The notes: generated by a model not told the origin, from the letters alone. A stretch of DNA of 64,000 nucleotides from Buchnera aphidicola (Melanaphis sacchari) (GCF_003096055.1 NZ_CP029161.1:562138-626137), one strand, 5' to 3'. Counted from the stretch's first letter, positions 33,492 to 45,866 are shown. Program-made: numbers and translations.

Positions 33492-34295
33492 TTATTTTTC
33501 CAAAAAAATTCTCTTTAAAAAAACTGCAACACCATCATTTTTATTACTTCCAATAATCTCAGAATGAGGCAAAGATTTCTTTAAATTAGGATCTGCATTT
33601 TCCATAATGCATGATTTTCCAACAATGCTAAGCATGTCTTGATCATTCATTCCATCTCCAATAGCAATAAATTTTTTTAAAGAAATTCCCAAAATACTAG
33701 ATATTAACTTTAATCCATGACCTTTAGAAGCTTTTCTTGATGTTACTTCTAAACAACCTGGAAGAGAAAAATTAATATTAATTTTAACACCTAAGCGTTT
33801 AATAATTTCTTTTTCAAGATTATTTAATTCTAAAAAATTTTTACTTGTAAAAAAAATTTTACTAATTTTATTTAATTGTAAATTATTCAAAGAAAAAAAA
33901 TTGTATTTTAAAGATGACAAAGTAGGACAAAAATTATTATCTAATTTATTATTATTTATATACCACCGATTTTTACGATATATCTGAGTAATAATACTAG
34001 GATTAAAATATCCTATTTCACAAAGCGTTCGAGCAATATCTTCATCTAAATAATTTTGAAAAATTAATTTATTATTTAAATCATAAATTCTAGCTCCATT
34101 AGAACTAATAATAAAAAATTTTATTTTTAAGCTATTTTTGATATTTATTAAATCAGCATAATGACGGCCAGAAGCAAAAATAAAATAAATATTTCTTTTT
34201 ATTAGCAAATTAATAACTTTTTGAGTATACGTAGTAATTTTATTGTCTGGAGAAAGTAGAGTTCCATCTAAATCTACTGCGATTATTTTATACAT
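33492..34295 (-). CDS. yigL: YigL, HAD-superfamily phosphatase (Cof type)
   Basis: The HAD nucleophile motif DLDGTLL places the catalytic aspartates at residues 8 and 10; SNGAR, the late lysine in RKASKGHGL and the acidic GDGMNDQDML motif follow in order. The 267-residue length and sequence match E. coli YigL (266), a sugar-phosphate and pyridoxal-phosphate phosphatase. In E. coli yigL lies close to metR, so the neighbourhood is ancestral. The physiological substrate here is not known. Confidence 0.9.
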   Translation of the reverse strand: MYKIIAVDLDGTLLSPDNKITTYTQKVINLLIKRNIYFIFASGRHYADLINIKNSLKIKFFIISSNGARIYDLNNKLIFQNYLDEDIARTLCEIGYFNPSIITQIYRKNRWYINNNKLDNNFCPTLSSLKYNFFSLNNLQLNKISKIFFTSKNFLELNNLEKEIIKRLGVKININFSLPGCLEVTSRKASKGHGLKLISSILGISLKKFIAIGDGMNDQDMLSIVGKSCIMENADPNLKKSLPHSEIIGSNKNDGVAVFLKRIFLEK

Positions 34296-34437
34296 AAAAA
34301 CCTTAATAAAATATAATATTTATTATATCTAAATATATTTAAAAATATAATAATTACAAATAAAATGTATATTTTATACATTGTAACAATTTTTTATTAT
34401 CAATAAAACATAAAAAAGCAATGTCAAGGAAATACAC

Positions 34438-35820
34438 ATGTTAAAAAGAGATACTACTATAGTAATACTTGCAGCTGGAAAAGGAAGTAGAATGAAATCA
34501 AATTTTCCTAAAGTATTACATAAATTAGGCGATAAAACCATTTTAGAATATGTTATAAATACAGCTAAGTCGATTAATCCCAAAAAAATAATATTAGTTG
34601 ATAATTTCGAAAAAAAAATTATTTCATCTAATATTCAAGAAAAATCAATAAACTATGTTATTCAAAAAAAACAAAATGGAACTGGAGGCGCTATACTGAC
34701 TGCATCAAAAAAATTTTTAGACGATGAATATATAATTGTTTTATATGGAGATATGCCTTTTATTTCAGCTGAATCAGTAAAAAAGTTAATAAAATATAAA
34801 AAAAAATCAAAAATTACTTTGTTGACATCTTATCTAGACAATCCTAATGGATATGGTAGAGTTTTAAGAAAAAACAAAAAAATTATCAGTATTATAGAAG
34901 AAAAAAATGCAAATTTTTATGAAAAAAAAATTAAAGAAGTATATTCTGGAACATTTATAGCAAATGCAAAAAATTTAAAAAAATGGCTAAAAAAAATAAA
35001 TGATAAGAATATTCAAAAGGAATTATATGCAACTGATATTGTTCATATTGCTTATTTAGAAGGTGCAAATATTAAATCTGTAAAAACTATAAAAACTAAA
35101 GAAATATTAGGAATTAATAACAAATTGCAACTATCTATTTTAGAAGAAATATTACAAAAAGAAAAAATTAAAAAATTACTTATTAATGGAATTACATTAA
35201 AAAATCCATATAATTTTACTCTACGCGGTAATTTAAAGCATGGAAAAAATGTAGAAATAGAAAGCGGTGTAGTATTAGAAGGAAATATTTTTTTAGGAGA
35301 TAATATTAAAATTGGAACAGGGTGTATTATTAAAAATAGCTTTATTAATGATAATACACATATTAAAGAATATACAATTCTAGATAACGTTCAAATAGGT
35401 AAAAATTGCATTATCGGACCTTTTGCGCATTTAAGACCTAAAACAATATTGAGCGATGAAGTAGAAATAGGTAATTTTGTTGAAATAAAAGACAGTAATA
35501 TCAAAAAATCATCTAAGATAAAACATCTTAGTTATATTGGAAATGCTGAAATTGGTGCTCGAGTTAATATTGGAGCAGGTAGCATAACATGTAATTACGA
35601 TGGTAAAAATAAATTTAAAACTACTATTGGTGATAATGTTTTTATTGGCTCTAACACACAACTAGTGGCGCCTATTAAAATTACAAATAATACAACTATT
35701 GCAGCAGGAACTACTTTAACTAAAAATATTAATATTCCCTGTTTAGTTTATAATAAAAAAATACAAAAATGTAAAATAAACTGGACTAGATCAAATAAAA
35801 ATAAAAAATCTACTGATTAA
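34438..35820 (+). CDS. glmU: Bifunctional GlcNAc-1-phosphate uridyltransferase / glucosamine-1-phosphate acetyltransferase
   Basis: GlmU makes UDP-N-acetylglucosamine, the wall and lipid A precursor. The N-terminal pyrophosphorylase motif [20 protein letters not shown] is intact, and the C-terminal half is a left-handed beta-helix with repeated isoleucine-led hexapeptides and the acetyltransferase blocks [13 protein letters not shown] and [13 protein letters not shown]. Length is 460 residues against 456. It is followed by glmS after 53 bp, as in E. coli. Confidence 0.96.
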   Translation: MLKRDTTIVILAAGKGSRMKSNFPKVLHKLGDKTILEYVINTAKSINPKKIILVDNFEKKIISSNIQEKSINYVIQKKQNGTGGAILTASKKFLDDEYIIVLYGDMPFISAESVKKLIKYKKKSKITLLTSYLDNPNGYGRVLRKNKKIISIIEEKNANFYEKKIKEVYSGTFIANAKNLKKWLKKINDKNIQKELYATDIVHIAYLEGANIKSVKTIKTKEILGINNKLQLSILEEILQKEKIKKLLINGITLKNPYNFTLRGNLKHGKNVEIESGVVLEGNIFLGDNIKIGTGCIIKNSFINDNTHIKEYTILDNVQIGKNCIIGPFAHLRPKTILSDEVEIGNFVEIKDSNIKKSSKIKHLSYIGNAEIGARVNIGAGSITCNYDGKNKFKTTIGDNVFIGSNTQLVAPIKITNNTTIAAGTTLTKNINIPCLVYNKKIQKCKINWTRSNKNKKSTD

Positions 35821-35873
35821 TTCAAATTATTAATACTTATAAAATATTTAATAAATTTAAAAGGTATGCCTAT

Positions 35874-37703
35874 ATGTGTGGCATTGTTGCTGCAGTAACA
35901 AAACGCAATATAATTAATTTTCTTCTACAAAGTATCAAAAAGTTAGAATATCGAGGATACGATTCATCAGGATTGGCAGTAATAAATAAAAATAGTGATA
36001 TTGTCCGAATTCGATGCGTCGGAAAAGTTAACGTACTCTCTAAAAAAGTAAAGAAAAAAAAATTATTTGGAAATATTGGATTTGCTCATACTAGATGGGC
36101 TACACATGGGAAAATTTCCAAAGAAAATACGCATCCTCATATTTCTTCGAATATTGTCGTTGTTCATAATGGAATTATTGAAAATAGTTCAAAATTAAGA
36201 ATTTTATTAGAAAAAAAAGGATATACATTTAATTCTGATACAGACACTGAAGTTATTGCTCATTTATTGCATTTAGAACAAAGTAAAAAAGGTCTCTCTC
36301 TTTTAAAAACAGTTCAAAAAAGTATATTACAATTGAATGGCAATTATAGTATGGTCGTCATGGATGCTAAAAATGCATCTAAACTAATAGCAGTCCGTTC
36401 TGGCAGTCCTTTAGTGATTGGATTAGGCATAAAAGAAAACTTTATAGCTTCTGATCAAATTGCATTACTAAGTTCTACAAAACGTTTTATATATTTAGAA
36501 GAAGGTGACATAGCAATAGTAAAAGCAAAAAAAGTTAATATTTTCAATAAAGACGGAGTCATAATTGAAAGAGATGAAATTAAGTCTAATGTAAAATATA
36601 AATCTGTAAGTAAAGGAAAATATAAACATTATATGGAAAAAGAAATATATGAACAACCTTTATCTATTCAAAAAACTTTAAACAACCGTATAAAAGAAGA
36701 TAAAACTATACATTTTTCAGAATTAAGTCCAAAAGAAGAAAATTTATTTTTAAAAGCAGAACATATTCAAATAGTCGCTTGTGGCACTTCCTATCATGCA
36801 GCTTTAGTATCCAAGTATTGGTTTGAATCTCTTGCCGACATTCCATGTGATGTTGAAATAGCTTCCGAGTTTTCTTCAAGAAAACTCGCAATAAGAAAAA
36901 ATAGTTTCTTTATTACTTTATCACAATCTGGAGAGACTGCTGATACATTAGAAGCTTTGAGAATATCTAAAAAACTAGGATATTTAGGCAATCTTACTAT
37001 ATGTAATATGAAAGGATCATCATTAGTTAAAGAATCTGATTGTTGCCTATCAACAGAAGCAGGCATAGAAATAGGTGTTGCATCAACAAAATCATTTACT
37101 GCGCAATTAACTGTCTTATTAATGTTGATAACAAAAATAATGCATTTAAAAAGAAAAAACATTATGATTGCAAAAAAAATTGTAAAAAGTTTACATTACT
37201 TACCTAGCAAAATTAAAAAAATTTTTAAAAAAAATACATTAATAGAAAAAGTAGCTAATAATTTATATCGTAAAAAAAACATACTATTTTTAGGTCGAGG
37301 AAGTCAATATCCTATTGCTTTGGAAGGTGCTCTAAAAGTCAAAGAAATCTCTTATATTCACGCTGAAGCGTATCCATCAGGTGAACTAAAACACGGCCCT
37401 TTAGCATTGATTGATAAAAATATGCCTGTTATTATCATAGCTCCAAATGATTCGTTAATTGAAAAAACAAAAAAAAGTATTCAAGAAATATCTGCAAGAG
37501 AAGGAAAAATTTATGTTCTTTCAGACAAAGAAGTAAATTTAGAAAACAATATAAATTTTATTAAAATACCGTATATTGAAGAAATTATTGCTCCTATCCT
37601 TTATATAGTGCCGTTACAACTATTTTCCTATTACATAGCACTAAAAAAAGGAAAAAATATTGATCAACCTAGAAATCTTGCAAAATCTGTTACAGTAGAA
37701 TAA
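35874..37703 (+). CDS. glmS: Glutamine--fructose-6-phosphate aminotransferase
   Basis: GlmS produces glucosamine-6-phosphate. The glutaminase domain starts MCGIVAAV, with the catalytic cysteine exposed once methionine is removed, and has [11 protein letters not shown] and NGIIEN. Two SIS domains follow ([36 protein letters not shown]), and the C-terminus ends [11 protein letters not shown]. Length is 609 residues as in E. coli. I see no sign of the small-RNA control known in E. coli. Confidence 0.98.
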   Translation: MCGIVAAVTKRNIINFLLQSIKKLEYRGYDSSGLAVINKNSDIVRIRCVGKVNVLSKKVKKKKLFGNIGFAHTRWATHGKISKENTHPHISSNIVVVHNGIIENSSKLRILLEKKGYTFNSDTDTEVIAHLLHLEQSKKGLSLLKTVQKSILQLNGNYSMVVMDAKNASKLIAVRSGSPLVIGLGIKENFIASDQIALLSSTKRFIYLEEGDIAIVKAKKVNIFNKDGVIIERDEIKSNVKYKSVSKGKYKHYMEKEIYEQPLSIQKTLNNRIKEDKTIHFSELSPKEENLFLKAEHIQIVACGTSYHAALVSKYWFESLADIPCDVEIASEFSSRKLAIRKNSFFITLSQSGETADTLEALRISKKLGYLGNLTICNMKGSSLVKESDCCLSTEAGIEIGVASTKSFTAQLTVLLMLITKIMHLKRKNIMIAKKIVKSLHYLPSKIKKIFKKNTLIEKVANNLYRKKNILFLGRGSQYPIALEGALKVKEISYIHAEAYPSGELKHGPLALIDKNMPVIIIAPNDSLIEKTKKSIQEISAREGKIYVLSDKEVNLENNINFIKIPYIEEIIAPILYIVPLQLFSYYIALKKGKNIDQPRNLAKSVTVE

Positions 37704-37755
37704 ATTTTTTAATTATTTCAAAGAAATTAATATAAAGGTAAAATATTTATTAAAA

Positions 37756-37796
37756 AGAGTATGAGTTTTCAATTTAAAAACTTAATCTCATACTCT
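37756..37796. terminator. Bidirectional terminator between glmS and rpoH
   Basis: AGAGTATGAG at 37756-37765 pairs perfectly with CTCATACTCT at 37787-37796 across a 21-base loop. On the minus strand the stem is followed by TTTTTA, so it fits best as the rpoH terminator and may also stop glmS transcripts arriving from the other side. Confidence 0.78.
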
Positions 37797-37806
37797 ATAT
37801 AAAAAA

Positions 37807-38664
37807 TTAATTTTCTATAGCTCTTTTTAATTTTTTCATAGCATTTTTTTCTAACTGACGAACACGTTCTGCAGAAATTCCATAATTACTTGCAATTTTT
37901 TGTAGAGTATTTTTTTTATTATTATCTAGCCAACGAGCATGAATAATATCTCGACTCCTAGTATCTAATCTTAATAAAGCATTGCTTAATTTGCTTGTGG
38001 TATGTTTATCCCAATCATCTTTTTCTAAGCCATGAGCAAAATTAGAAGTTTTATCTTGTAGATAAGGCATGTTTGTATTATTTTTTCCATTTTTTAAATC
38101 TTCTTCTGGAAATGGACTAAAAATTACGTCTTGCGCTGACATTCGAGATTCCATTTCTCTAACATCTTCATTGCTCACTCCTAATTCTTGTGCAACTATT
38201 TTAATTTCGTCTTCATTAAACCAACCTAATCTTTTTTTATTTTTTCTTAAATTAAAAAATAACTTTCTTTGTGCTTTAGTTGTGGCTACTTTTACAATAC
38301 GCCAATTACGTAATACATATTCATGTATTTCAGATTTAATCCAATGCACCGCAAAAGATACAAGACGCACTCCTATTTCGGGATTAAATCTTCGCACTGC
38401 TTTCATTAACCCTATATTACCTTCTTGTATTAAATCCGCCTGAAGGAGACCATAACCTGAATAATTGCGTGAAATATGAATAACGAAACGAAGATGAGAA
38501 AGAATCAAAGTTTTTGCGGCATCCAAATCACCGCTATAACGCAAGCGCTTAGTTAAGGATTTTTCTTCTTCAAGAGAAAGCATTGGCCATAAATTAGCGA
38601 TTCTAATATATGAATCTAAGTTTCCCGGCGAAGTTACAGACAAAATCTGCACTTTATTAATCAT
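37807..38664 (-). CDS. rpoH: RNA polymerase sigma-32 (heat-shock sigma factor)
   Basis: RpoH directs transcription of heat-shock genes. Region 2 contains [20 protein letters not shown] and [19 protein letters not shown]; the RpoH-specific box is seen in [17 protein letters not shown]; region 4 holds [20 protein letters not shown]. Length is 285 residues against 284. A matching sigma-32 promoter lies ahead of groS in this window. ftsE and ftsX, which precede rpoH in E. coli, are gone, leaving ftsY as its upstream neighbour. Confidence 0.97.
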   Translation of the reverse strand: MINKVQILSVTSPGNLDSYIRIANLWPMLSLEEEKSLTKRLRYSGDLDAAKTLILSHLRFVIHISRNYSGYGLLQADLIQEGNIGLMKAVRRFNPEIGVRLVSFAVHWIKSEIHEYVLRNWRIVKVATTKAQRKLFFNLRKNKKRLGWFNEDEIKIVAQELGVSNEDVREMESRMSAQDVIFSPFPEEDLKNGKNNTNMPYLQDKTSNFAHGLEKDDWDKHTTSKLSNALLRLDTRSRDIIHARWLDNNKKNTLQKIASNYGISAERVRQLEKNAMKKLKRAIEN

Positions 38665-38817
38665 TTTTATTCCAGCATTAATAAAATATATTTAATGAAT
38701 TATAAAGATGTGGGATTTTTATATCATACTTGAATTAAACATTAAAATCAAAATTTTATATAAACATTATTTTCAATGAAAATTTTCATTAATCTCTTTA
38801 CTTTCAAAATAAAAATA

Positions 38818-39876
38818 TTATTTTTGACTACAAAAAATTGATTGAATAAAACTATTGCTATCAAATACGATTAAATCATCTGCTTTTTCGCCAATACCAA
38901 TATAACGAATAGGAATTAAGAATTGATCAGCCAACGTAAAAATAACGCCACCTTTTGCTGTACCATCAAGCTTAGTTATAATGAGACCAGTTAAATTTAA
39001 TGCTTCATGAAATTTTTCTGTTTGTTTAATTGTATTTTGACCATTACATGCATCAATAGTTAATATCTTTTCATGTGGTGCACAGGGATTTAATTTCTTA
39101 ATGACACGAACAATTTTTTTTAACTCTTCAACCAAATACAACTTATTGTGTAATCTTCCAGCTGTATCAATGATTAAAATATCTATTTTTTTTGACATTG
39201 CTGATTTTAATGCGTCAAAAGCTACTGCTGCAGGATCAGATCCTAAAGTTTGAGCTATTACTGGAATATTATTCATTGCGCCTAATGTTTGCAATTGTTC
39301 TATTCCAGCGGCTCTAAACGTATCTGATGCAGCAAGCATTACAGATTTTCCTTGTAATTTATACCTTTTAGCTAACTTAGAAATTGTAGTGGTTTTTCCT
39401 GTTCCATTTACTCCTACCACAAGTATAACAAAAGGAAATTCATTTATAACATTTAAAGGAACTTCTACTTTTTTTAAAATAGAGTACATTTTTTGTTTTA
39501 AAAGAAAATATACTTTTTTAGAATCTTTTAATTCCTTGCGATGAGCATCATTAATTAAATCTTTAATAATTTTATCTGTAGTGCTTATACTGATATCAGA
39601 AAGAATCATAGTCTCTTCTAACTCTTCGAAGAGAGCATCATCTATTTTCTTTGATAAAAAAATACGATCTATGCTATTTCCAAAAAATTTTTTAGTTTTT
39701 ATCAAACCTTCTTTTAATTTTAAAAAAAATTTTTTTTTTGTAGTAATATTATCTTTTTTAGTAGAAACTATTTGACGATTTTCTTGAAAAATTTTATCTC
39801 CATCTAGATTTTTTTTTTGATTTTCTTTATTTTTACCGAAATTTATCCAAGAAAAAAAGCTTTTTTTATTACTCAT
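38818..39876 (-). CDS. ftsY: Signal recognition particle receptor FtsY
   Basis: FtsY docks SRP-ribosome complexes at the membrane. The NG GTPase domain fills the C-terminal two thirds: GVNGTGKTTTISKLA (P-loop), AASDTFRAAGIEQL, DTAGRLHN and ITKLDGTAKGG. The acidic N-terminal domain of E. coli FtsY (497 residues) is mostly missing, leaving 352 residues, and is lysine-rich instead. I took the start at MSNKKSFFSW (39876); an ATG eight codons earlier (39900) is possible. Confidence 0.95.
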   Translation of the reverse strand: MSNKKSFFSWINFGKNKENQKKNLDGDKIFQENRQIVSTKKDNITTKKKFFLKLKEGLIKTKKFFGNSIDRIFLSKKIDDALFEELEETMILSDISISTTDKIIKDLINDAHRKELKDSKKVYFLLKQKMYSILKKVEVPLNVINEFPFVILVVGVNGTGKTTTISKLAKRYKLQGKSVMLAASDTFRAAGIEQLQTLGAMNNIPVIAQTLGSDPAAVAFDALKSAMSKKIDILIIDTAGRLHNKLYLVEELKKIVRVIKKLNPCAPHEKILTIDACNGQNTIKQTEKFHEALNLTGLIITKLDGTAKGGVIFTLADQFLIPIRYIGIGEKADDLIVFDSNSFIQSIFCSQK

Positions 39877-40000
39877 TTTATAAATTCCATAAAAAAACAA
39901 TTAATTGTTAAAATTCTCTTTAAAATTATAAATTAAATATTTATTTAAATATTATTTAATAATAAAATCAATTATATTACTAATATAAAAAATTAATAAA

Positions 40001-40569
40001 ATGCACAATTCTTTTTTTAAAAAAAACGGAAAAATTTATATTATTTCTGGAAAATTAAAAGGGCAAAAATTATCTTTTAAAAATAATTTAAAAATACGCC
40101 CAACGACTAATCGAATACGCGAAACTCTTTTTAGTTGGTTATCTCAAAAAATTAAAAATGCCCGCTGTCTTGATTGTTTTTCGGGAAGCGGCGCATTAGG
40201 AATAGAGGCTATATCTCGATACGCTTCCTTTGTAACATTTCTAGAAATAAAAAAAAAACAATAATTACATTAAAAAAAAACATAAAAAAATTAAATATAT
40301 CTAATTTAGAAATTATACATACAAATACTTTATATTGGCTGAAAAAAAATGGAACTCCATATGATATAATCTTTATAGATCCACCATATTATCAAGATTT
40401 AACAAATAAAACTATTTTGTTATTAAAAAATAAATGGATCAAAAAAAATTCGTTTATTTATATCGAAAAAGAGAAAAAAAAATCATTAAATATACCATAT
40501 AACTGGATTTTATATAAAAAAAAAATTACTAATCAATTAGAATGTTACCTATATATTTTTAATGAATAA
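40001..40569 (+). CDS. rsmD: 16S rRNA m2G966 methyltransferase RsmD, frameshifted in an A10 run
   Basis: RsmD methylates G966 of 16S rRNA. The first frame (40001-40264) encodes IRPTTNRIRETLFSWL-like sequence and the SAM motif LDCFSGSGALGIEA; the second (to 40569) continues with KNGTPYDIIFIDPPYYQ, which contains the catalytic DPPY. The frames meet in ten A at 40249-40258. As written the first frame stops six bases later; eleven A would join FLEIKKK to TIITLKKN and give 189 residues against 198 in E. coli, aligned without gaps at the junction. Slippage on poly(A) could restore the protein. ftsY lies divergent, as in E. coli. Confidence 0.9.
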
Positions 40570-40613
40570 AAAATATTAATTTAAAATTATTTAAAAAATG
40601 AGATCAAATATTA

Positions 40614-41087
40614 ATGAAAATTTTAGTTTCAGTAAATACAACACTAGAACTATTTTGTAAAAAACCAATAAATTTTATAAAATCATCAAATAATGGTATT
40701 ATTTCTGTATCAAAAAATAAAAAAACATTATTTTATGCAATGACTCCAGAATTTTTAAAAAATTTATTTGATCTAGAATATAATCAAAAAAATAAAATAG
40801 AACAAAAATTCAAAATGCATACTCATTGGTACCCTGATAAAGACTTTATTCAAAAATCAGCACTATGGGGTATAATATTAGATAAAAAACCTACAAAATA
40901 TGAATTAAATGCTTTTATTGCATATTGGAAAGCAGAAGGATGTTTCTTTCATCATATCCAGTGGCAACAGAAATTAGCTAGAAGTTTACAAAAAAGTCGA
41001 TTTATTAAAGTAGAAAAACAAAAAAGGGATATTACTTATATACCGATACCAGATAAAAAAATACCTGATGGTTTTAGAGGTAAATAA
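40614..41087 (+). CDS. dnaT: Primosomal protein DnaT
   Basis: DnaT acts in replication restart with PriA and helps load DnaC-DnaB. The C-terminal half is very close to E. coli: YPDKDFIQKSALWGI, ELNAFIAYWKAEG and FHHIQWQQKLARSLQKSR, ending IPDGFRGK. The N-terminal part is shorter and diverged, giving 157 residues against 179. It overlaps dnaC by one base in the sequence TAATG, so the two are translationally coupled. Confidence 0.93.
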   Translation: MKILVSVNTTLELFCKKPINFIKSSNNGIISVSKNKKTLFYAMTPEFLKNLFDLEYNQKNKIEQKFKMHTHWYPDKDFIQKSALWGIILDKKPTKYELNAFIAYWKAEGCFFHHIQWQQKLARSLQKSRFIKVEKQKRDITYIPIPDKKIPDGFRGK

Positions 41088-41827
41088 TGACATTTTATAA
41101 TGAATTTTTTAAAAAACTTCAACGCATTATGCCTAATCATATCAAACCTAAATTTCAGAATGATCAAGATTTATTAGCCTGGAATCAAGAACAGGGAAGA
41201 TTATCTTCTGAATCGATATTACGCGAAAATAAAGCTATGAAAATGCAACGTGTTTTAGGTCGATCAGGAATTCGCGAATTATATATGAATTGTTCATTTG
41301 AAAATTATAAAATTGAACATGATGGACAAAAAAGGGTTTTAAAAGCAGCTAAAAGATACGCTGAAACATTTCATGAAAATATTGCAAGTTTTATTTTTTC
41401 CGGAAGACCCGGAACTGGAAAAAATCATTTAGCATCAGCTATAGGAAATTATTTGATTCTTCACGGAAAAAGTATTTTAATCGTTACAGTAGCGGATTTA
41501 ATGTCAAATATGAAAGGTACATTTAGCGGAACTAGTAACATTACTGAAGAAAATTTACTACATAATCTTAGCAGTGTTGATTTGCTTATGATTGATGAAA
41601 TTGGCATGCAGACCGAATCAAGGTACGAAAAAGTTATTATTAATCAAATAGTAGACAGAAGATCATCTTCTAAAAGATCTACTGGAATGTTATCTAATCT
41701 GGATCACAAAGGAATGAAAAATTTATTGGGAGAACGAGTTATTGATAGAATGCGCCTAGGAAATAGTTTATGGCTAACTTTTGAATGGGATAGTTATAGA
41801 CAGCATATCAAAGGAAACGAATATTAA
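41087..41827 (+). CDS. dnaC: Replicative helicase loader DnaC
   Basis: DnaC loads the DnaB helicase onto single-stranded DNA at the origin and at restart sites. The Walker A motif reads GRPGTGKNH (the same GKN as E. coli), Walker B is LLMIDEIG, and the NQIVDRRSSSKRSTGML and GERVIDRMRLGNSLW blocks are nearly identical to E. coli. Length is 246 residues against 245. It is coupled to dnaT, and its stop is 17 bp from the convergent efp. Confidence 0.96.
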   Translation: MTFYNEFFKKLQRIMPNHIKPKFQNDQDLLAWNQEQGRLSSESILRENKAMKMQRVLGRSGIRELYMNCSFENYKIEHDGQKRVLKAAKRYAETFHENIASFIFSGRPGTGKNHLASAIGNYLILHGKSILIVTVADLMSNMKGTFSGTSNITEENLLHNLSSVDLLMIDEIGMQTESRYEKVIINQIVDRRSSSKRSTGMLSNLDHKGMKNLLGERVIDRMRLGNSLWLTFEWDSYRQHIKGNEY

Positions 41828-41844
41828 TTATAAAAGTAAAAATT

Positions 41845-42411
41845 TTATTTAATTCTAGATACATAATCCCCAGATCGGGTGTCTACTCTAATAATCGATC
41901 CAATTTGTACAAACAATGGCACTTTAACTATTGCACCAGTACTCAATTTAGCTAATTTATTGGATGCATTTGCTGTATCACTTTTAAAAACTACTTCAGT
42001 ATCTATAACTTTAAGCTCTACAAAAATTTTTGGTGTGATAAAAATGGGAATGTTATTCCAAAAAGTAATAGAACATGTATCTTGCTCTAATAACCACTTT
42101 TTATTTACACCAATAACTTTCTTTTCTACTGATAATTCTTCAAAAGTTTTATTATTAATAAAATACCAAAAATTCCCGTCATTATACAAGTAAGATAACG
42201 TATACTCTGATACGTCAGCTATTTCTAATGAGTCTGTAGATTTAAATGTTTTTTCTATTAACTGCCTTGTTAATAATTTTCTAATTTTAACACGAACAAA
42301 AGATTGTCCTTTTCCGGGTTTGACAAATTCACTTGATTCTATTAAACAAGGTTCTTTTTCAAAAATAATTTTACGTCCTGATCTAAAATTATTACTATGA
42401 TATACTTTCAT
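41845..42411 (-). CDS. efp: Translation elongation factor P
   Basis: EF-P rescues ribosomes stalled at polyproline. Three beta-barrel domains are expected; the modification loop [11 protein letters not shown] puts Lys34 in place, the residue that receives beta-lysine. Length is 188 residues as in E. coli. It diverges from epmB, whose product isomerises the lysine used for that modification, over 39 bp. Confidence 0.97.
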   Translation of the reverse strand: MKVYHSNNFRSGRKIIFEKEPCLIESSEFVKPGKGQSFVRVKIRKLLTRQLIEKTFKSTDSLEIADVSEYTLSYLYNDGNFWYFINNKTFEELSVEKKVIGVNKKWLLEQDTCSITFWNNIPIFITPKIFVELKVIDTEVVFKSDTANASNKLAKLSTGAIVKVPLFVQIGSIIRVDTRSGDYVSRIK

Positions 42412-42450
42412 GAATACCTCAAATTAATAAATATATATTTTAATAAACGT

Positions 42451-43467
42451 ATGAAACATCAAGAGATAAAAGAGTTAATTAAAAAAAAAGAAAATTGGTT
42501 GTACGAAATGTCTAACGCTATTACTGATCCTAAAAAACTATTAGAATACCTAAATTTAAAAAAATACCCAAAAAATTTTAGCACCGTTAAATCTAAAAAA
42601 TTTTTTCTATTTCGAGTACCTTATTCTTTTGCCAAAAGAATGAAAAAAAATGATCCTAAAGATCCATTACTATTACAAGTTATTATAAGAAACCAAGAAT
42701 TATTAAATAATTTAAAATTTAATGAGGATCCAGTTCAAGATAAAAATAATATTGTATTACCTGGATTAATACATAAATACAATGATCGAGTATTATGGAT
42801 TTTAAAAACAAGTTGTGCTGTTCATTGCAGATACTGCTTTAGAAAAAATTTTCCATACGCACAAAATCAAGGAAATAAAAAAAATTGGATTCAAATTATT
42901 AATTATATACATGATAATAAAAATTTAAATGAAGTAATTTTTTCCGGTGGAGATCCATTAATGGCTCAAGATCATGAATTATTATGGATTATTACTTTGT
43001 TATCAAAAATTAAACATATAAAAAGATTGAGAATACATACTAGATTACCTGTTGTTATACCTAACCGAATTACTTCAACTCTTTGTAAAATTTTTAAAGA
43101 TAGTATCTTAAAAATTATTTTAGTTACTCATATTAATCATCCTCAAGAAATAAATGAAGATTTAAAAAAAAATTTGTTAAAACTTAAACAATCAAATGTA
43201 ATTTTATTTAATCAAAGCGTTTTATTAAAAAATATTAATGATAGCGCAAATGTTTTAGCAAATCTCAGCGAAAAATTATTTAAAAATAATATTATTCCAT
43301 ATTACTTGCATACTTTAGATAAAGTTATAGGAACGTCACATTTTTTTGTATCCAATAAAAAAGCAAAAAATATTATGTTAAATTTGAAAAAAATGATGTC
43401 TGGATTTTTAGTTCCAAGACTAGCTTTTGATAATGGATCTAAAAAAAGTAAAATTATTATAAGTTAA
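42451..43467 (+). CDS. epmB: EF-P lysine 2,3-aminomutase EpmB
   Basis: EpmB is a radical SAM, PLP-dependent enzyme that converts lysine to beta-lysine for attachment to EF-P by EpmA. The cluster motif is CAVHCRYCF, followed by [14 protein letters not shown] and [23 protein letters not shown] and SGFLVPRLA lie near the end. I chose the ATG at 42451 (MKHQEIKEL), which fits the 342-residue family with 338; the open frame back to 42397 would overlap efp. EpmA is not in this window. Confidence 0.93.
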   Translation: MKHQEIKELIKKKENWLYEMSNAITDPKKLLEYLNLKKYPKNFSTVKSKKFFLFRVPYSFAKRMKKNDPKDPLLLQVIIRNQELLNNLKFNEDPVQDKNNIVLPGLIHKYNDRVLWILKTSCAVHCRYCFRKNFPYAQNQGNKKNWIQIINYIHDNKNLNEVIFSGGDPLMAQDHELLWIITLLSKIKHIKRLRIHTRLPVVIPNRITSTLCKIFKDSILKIILVTHINHPQEINEDLKKNLLKLKQSNVILFNQSVLLKNINDSANVLANLSEKLFKNNIIPYYLHTLDKVIGTSHFFVSNKKAKNIMLNLKKMMSGFLVPRLAFDNGSKKSKIIIS

Positions 43468-43475
43468 TATTAAAA

Positions 43476-43506
43476 ATCTTTCCTCATAAAAAATCTGAGG
43501 AAAGAT
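43476..43506. terminator. Bidirectional terminator between epmB and groL
   Basis: ATCTTTCCTCA at 43476-43486 pairs perfectly with TGAGGAAAGAT at 43496-43506 across 9 bases. On the minus strand the stem is followed by TTTTTA, a proper terminator for the groSL operon; the plus-strand flank is less T-rich. Confidence 0.82.
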
Positions 43507-43549
43507 ATCTTTAAATTAATTTAAAAAAGGACTCGTTAACTAAAAAATC

Positions 43550-45208
<1,659 letters not shown>

Positions 45209-45248
45209 TCAAATATATTTGTTTTACGGATATATAGCATATAGTTCA

Positions 45249-45539
45249 TTATTCAACAATTGCTAAAATGTCACTTTCAGTTAAAATTAATAATTCTTCA
45301 TTATCAATTTTTTCTGTTTTTGCACCATAACCTTCATTAAAGATAACTAAATCACCTACTTTAACGTCCAATTTTTTTACTTGACCATTATCTAAAATAC
45401 GACCATTACCTACTGCTACAACTGTACCACGAGTCGACTTCGCCGCAGCGGAACCGGTAAGAACAATACCGCCTGCAGATTTTGATTCTGCTTCTTGACG
45501 TTTTACAAGAACACGATCATGCAATGGACGAATTTTCAT
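45249..45539 (-). CDS. groS: Co-chaperonin GroES
   Basis: GroES caps the GroEL ring. The 96-residue product begins [16 protein letters not shown], with a mobile loop around [18 protein letters not shown] and the conserved [15 protein letters not shown]. coli has 97 residues. A strong ribosome site (AGGAG) precedes the start, and the sigma-32 promoter lies about 77 bp upstream. Confidence 0.98.
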   Translation of the reverse strand: MKIRPLHDRVLVKRQEAESKSAGGIVLTGSAAAKSTRGTVVAVGNGRILDNGQVKKLDVKVGDLVIFNEGYGAKTEKIDNEELLILTESDILAIVE

Positions 45540-45615
45540 ATTGGAATGCTCCTATAAAATAATTTAAACTATTCAAAAAAAATATTTTATTATTTAATTT
45601 TTGATCATGTACTAA

Positions 45616-45644
45616 ATATAGGGATTCTTATTAAAAGTTTCAAG
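45616..45644 (-). promoter_or_regulatory. Sigma-32 heat-shock promoter of groS-groL
   Basis: Read on the minus strand, CTTGAAA (45644-45638) and CCCTATAT (45623-45616) are separated by 14 bases. This matches the heat-shock consensus CTTGAAA, 13-15 bases, CCCCATNT, with only small departures in the -10 part. The three consecutive C in a nearly pure A/T spacer make a chance match unlikely, and rpoH is present in the same window. Confidence 0.85.
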
Positions 45645-45787
45645 TGTAAAAAATATTTTTTTCTTTTTGAATGTCAATTAAAAAATTTTTATTAACAATA
45701 ATTTTTATAAAGATTATTTATATTTTGAAGAGTTCTCATAAAAAAGATTGACAAACTTTTATATTTGATGATTTAATGTAAAAAATT

Positions 45788-45860
45788 GCCCGGATAGCTC
45801 AGTCGGTAGAGCAGGGGACTGAAAATCCCCGTGTCGGTGGTTCAATTCCGCCTCCGGGCA
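45788..45860 (+). tRNA. pheU: tRNA-Phe(GAA)
   Basis: Acceptor GCCCGGA pairs with TCCGGGC, the D loop has AGCTCAGTCGGTAGAGC, the anticodon loop CTGAAAA gives GAA, and the T arm has GGTTCAATTCC. The discriminator is A with no encoded CCA. It is on the plus strand, between groS and mnmE, both on the minus strand; its 3' end is six bases from the mnmE stop. Confidence 0.97.
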
Positions 45861-45866
45861 TAAAAT

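Noticed and set aside
36794-37162. 122-codon open frame antisense to glmS
   Set aside because: It is opposite the conserved SIS domain of GlmS, with no family signal or ribosome site.
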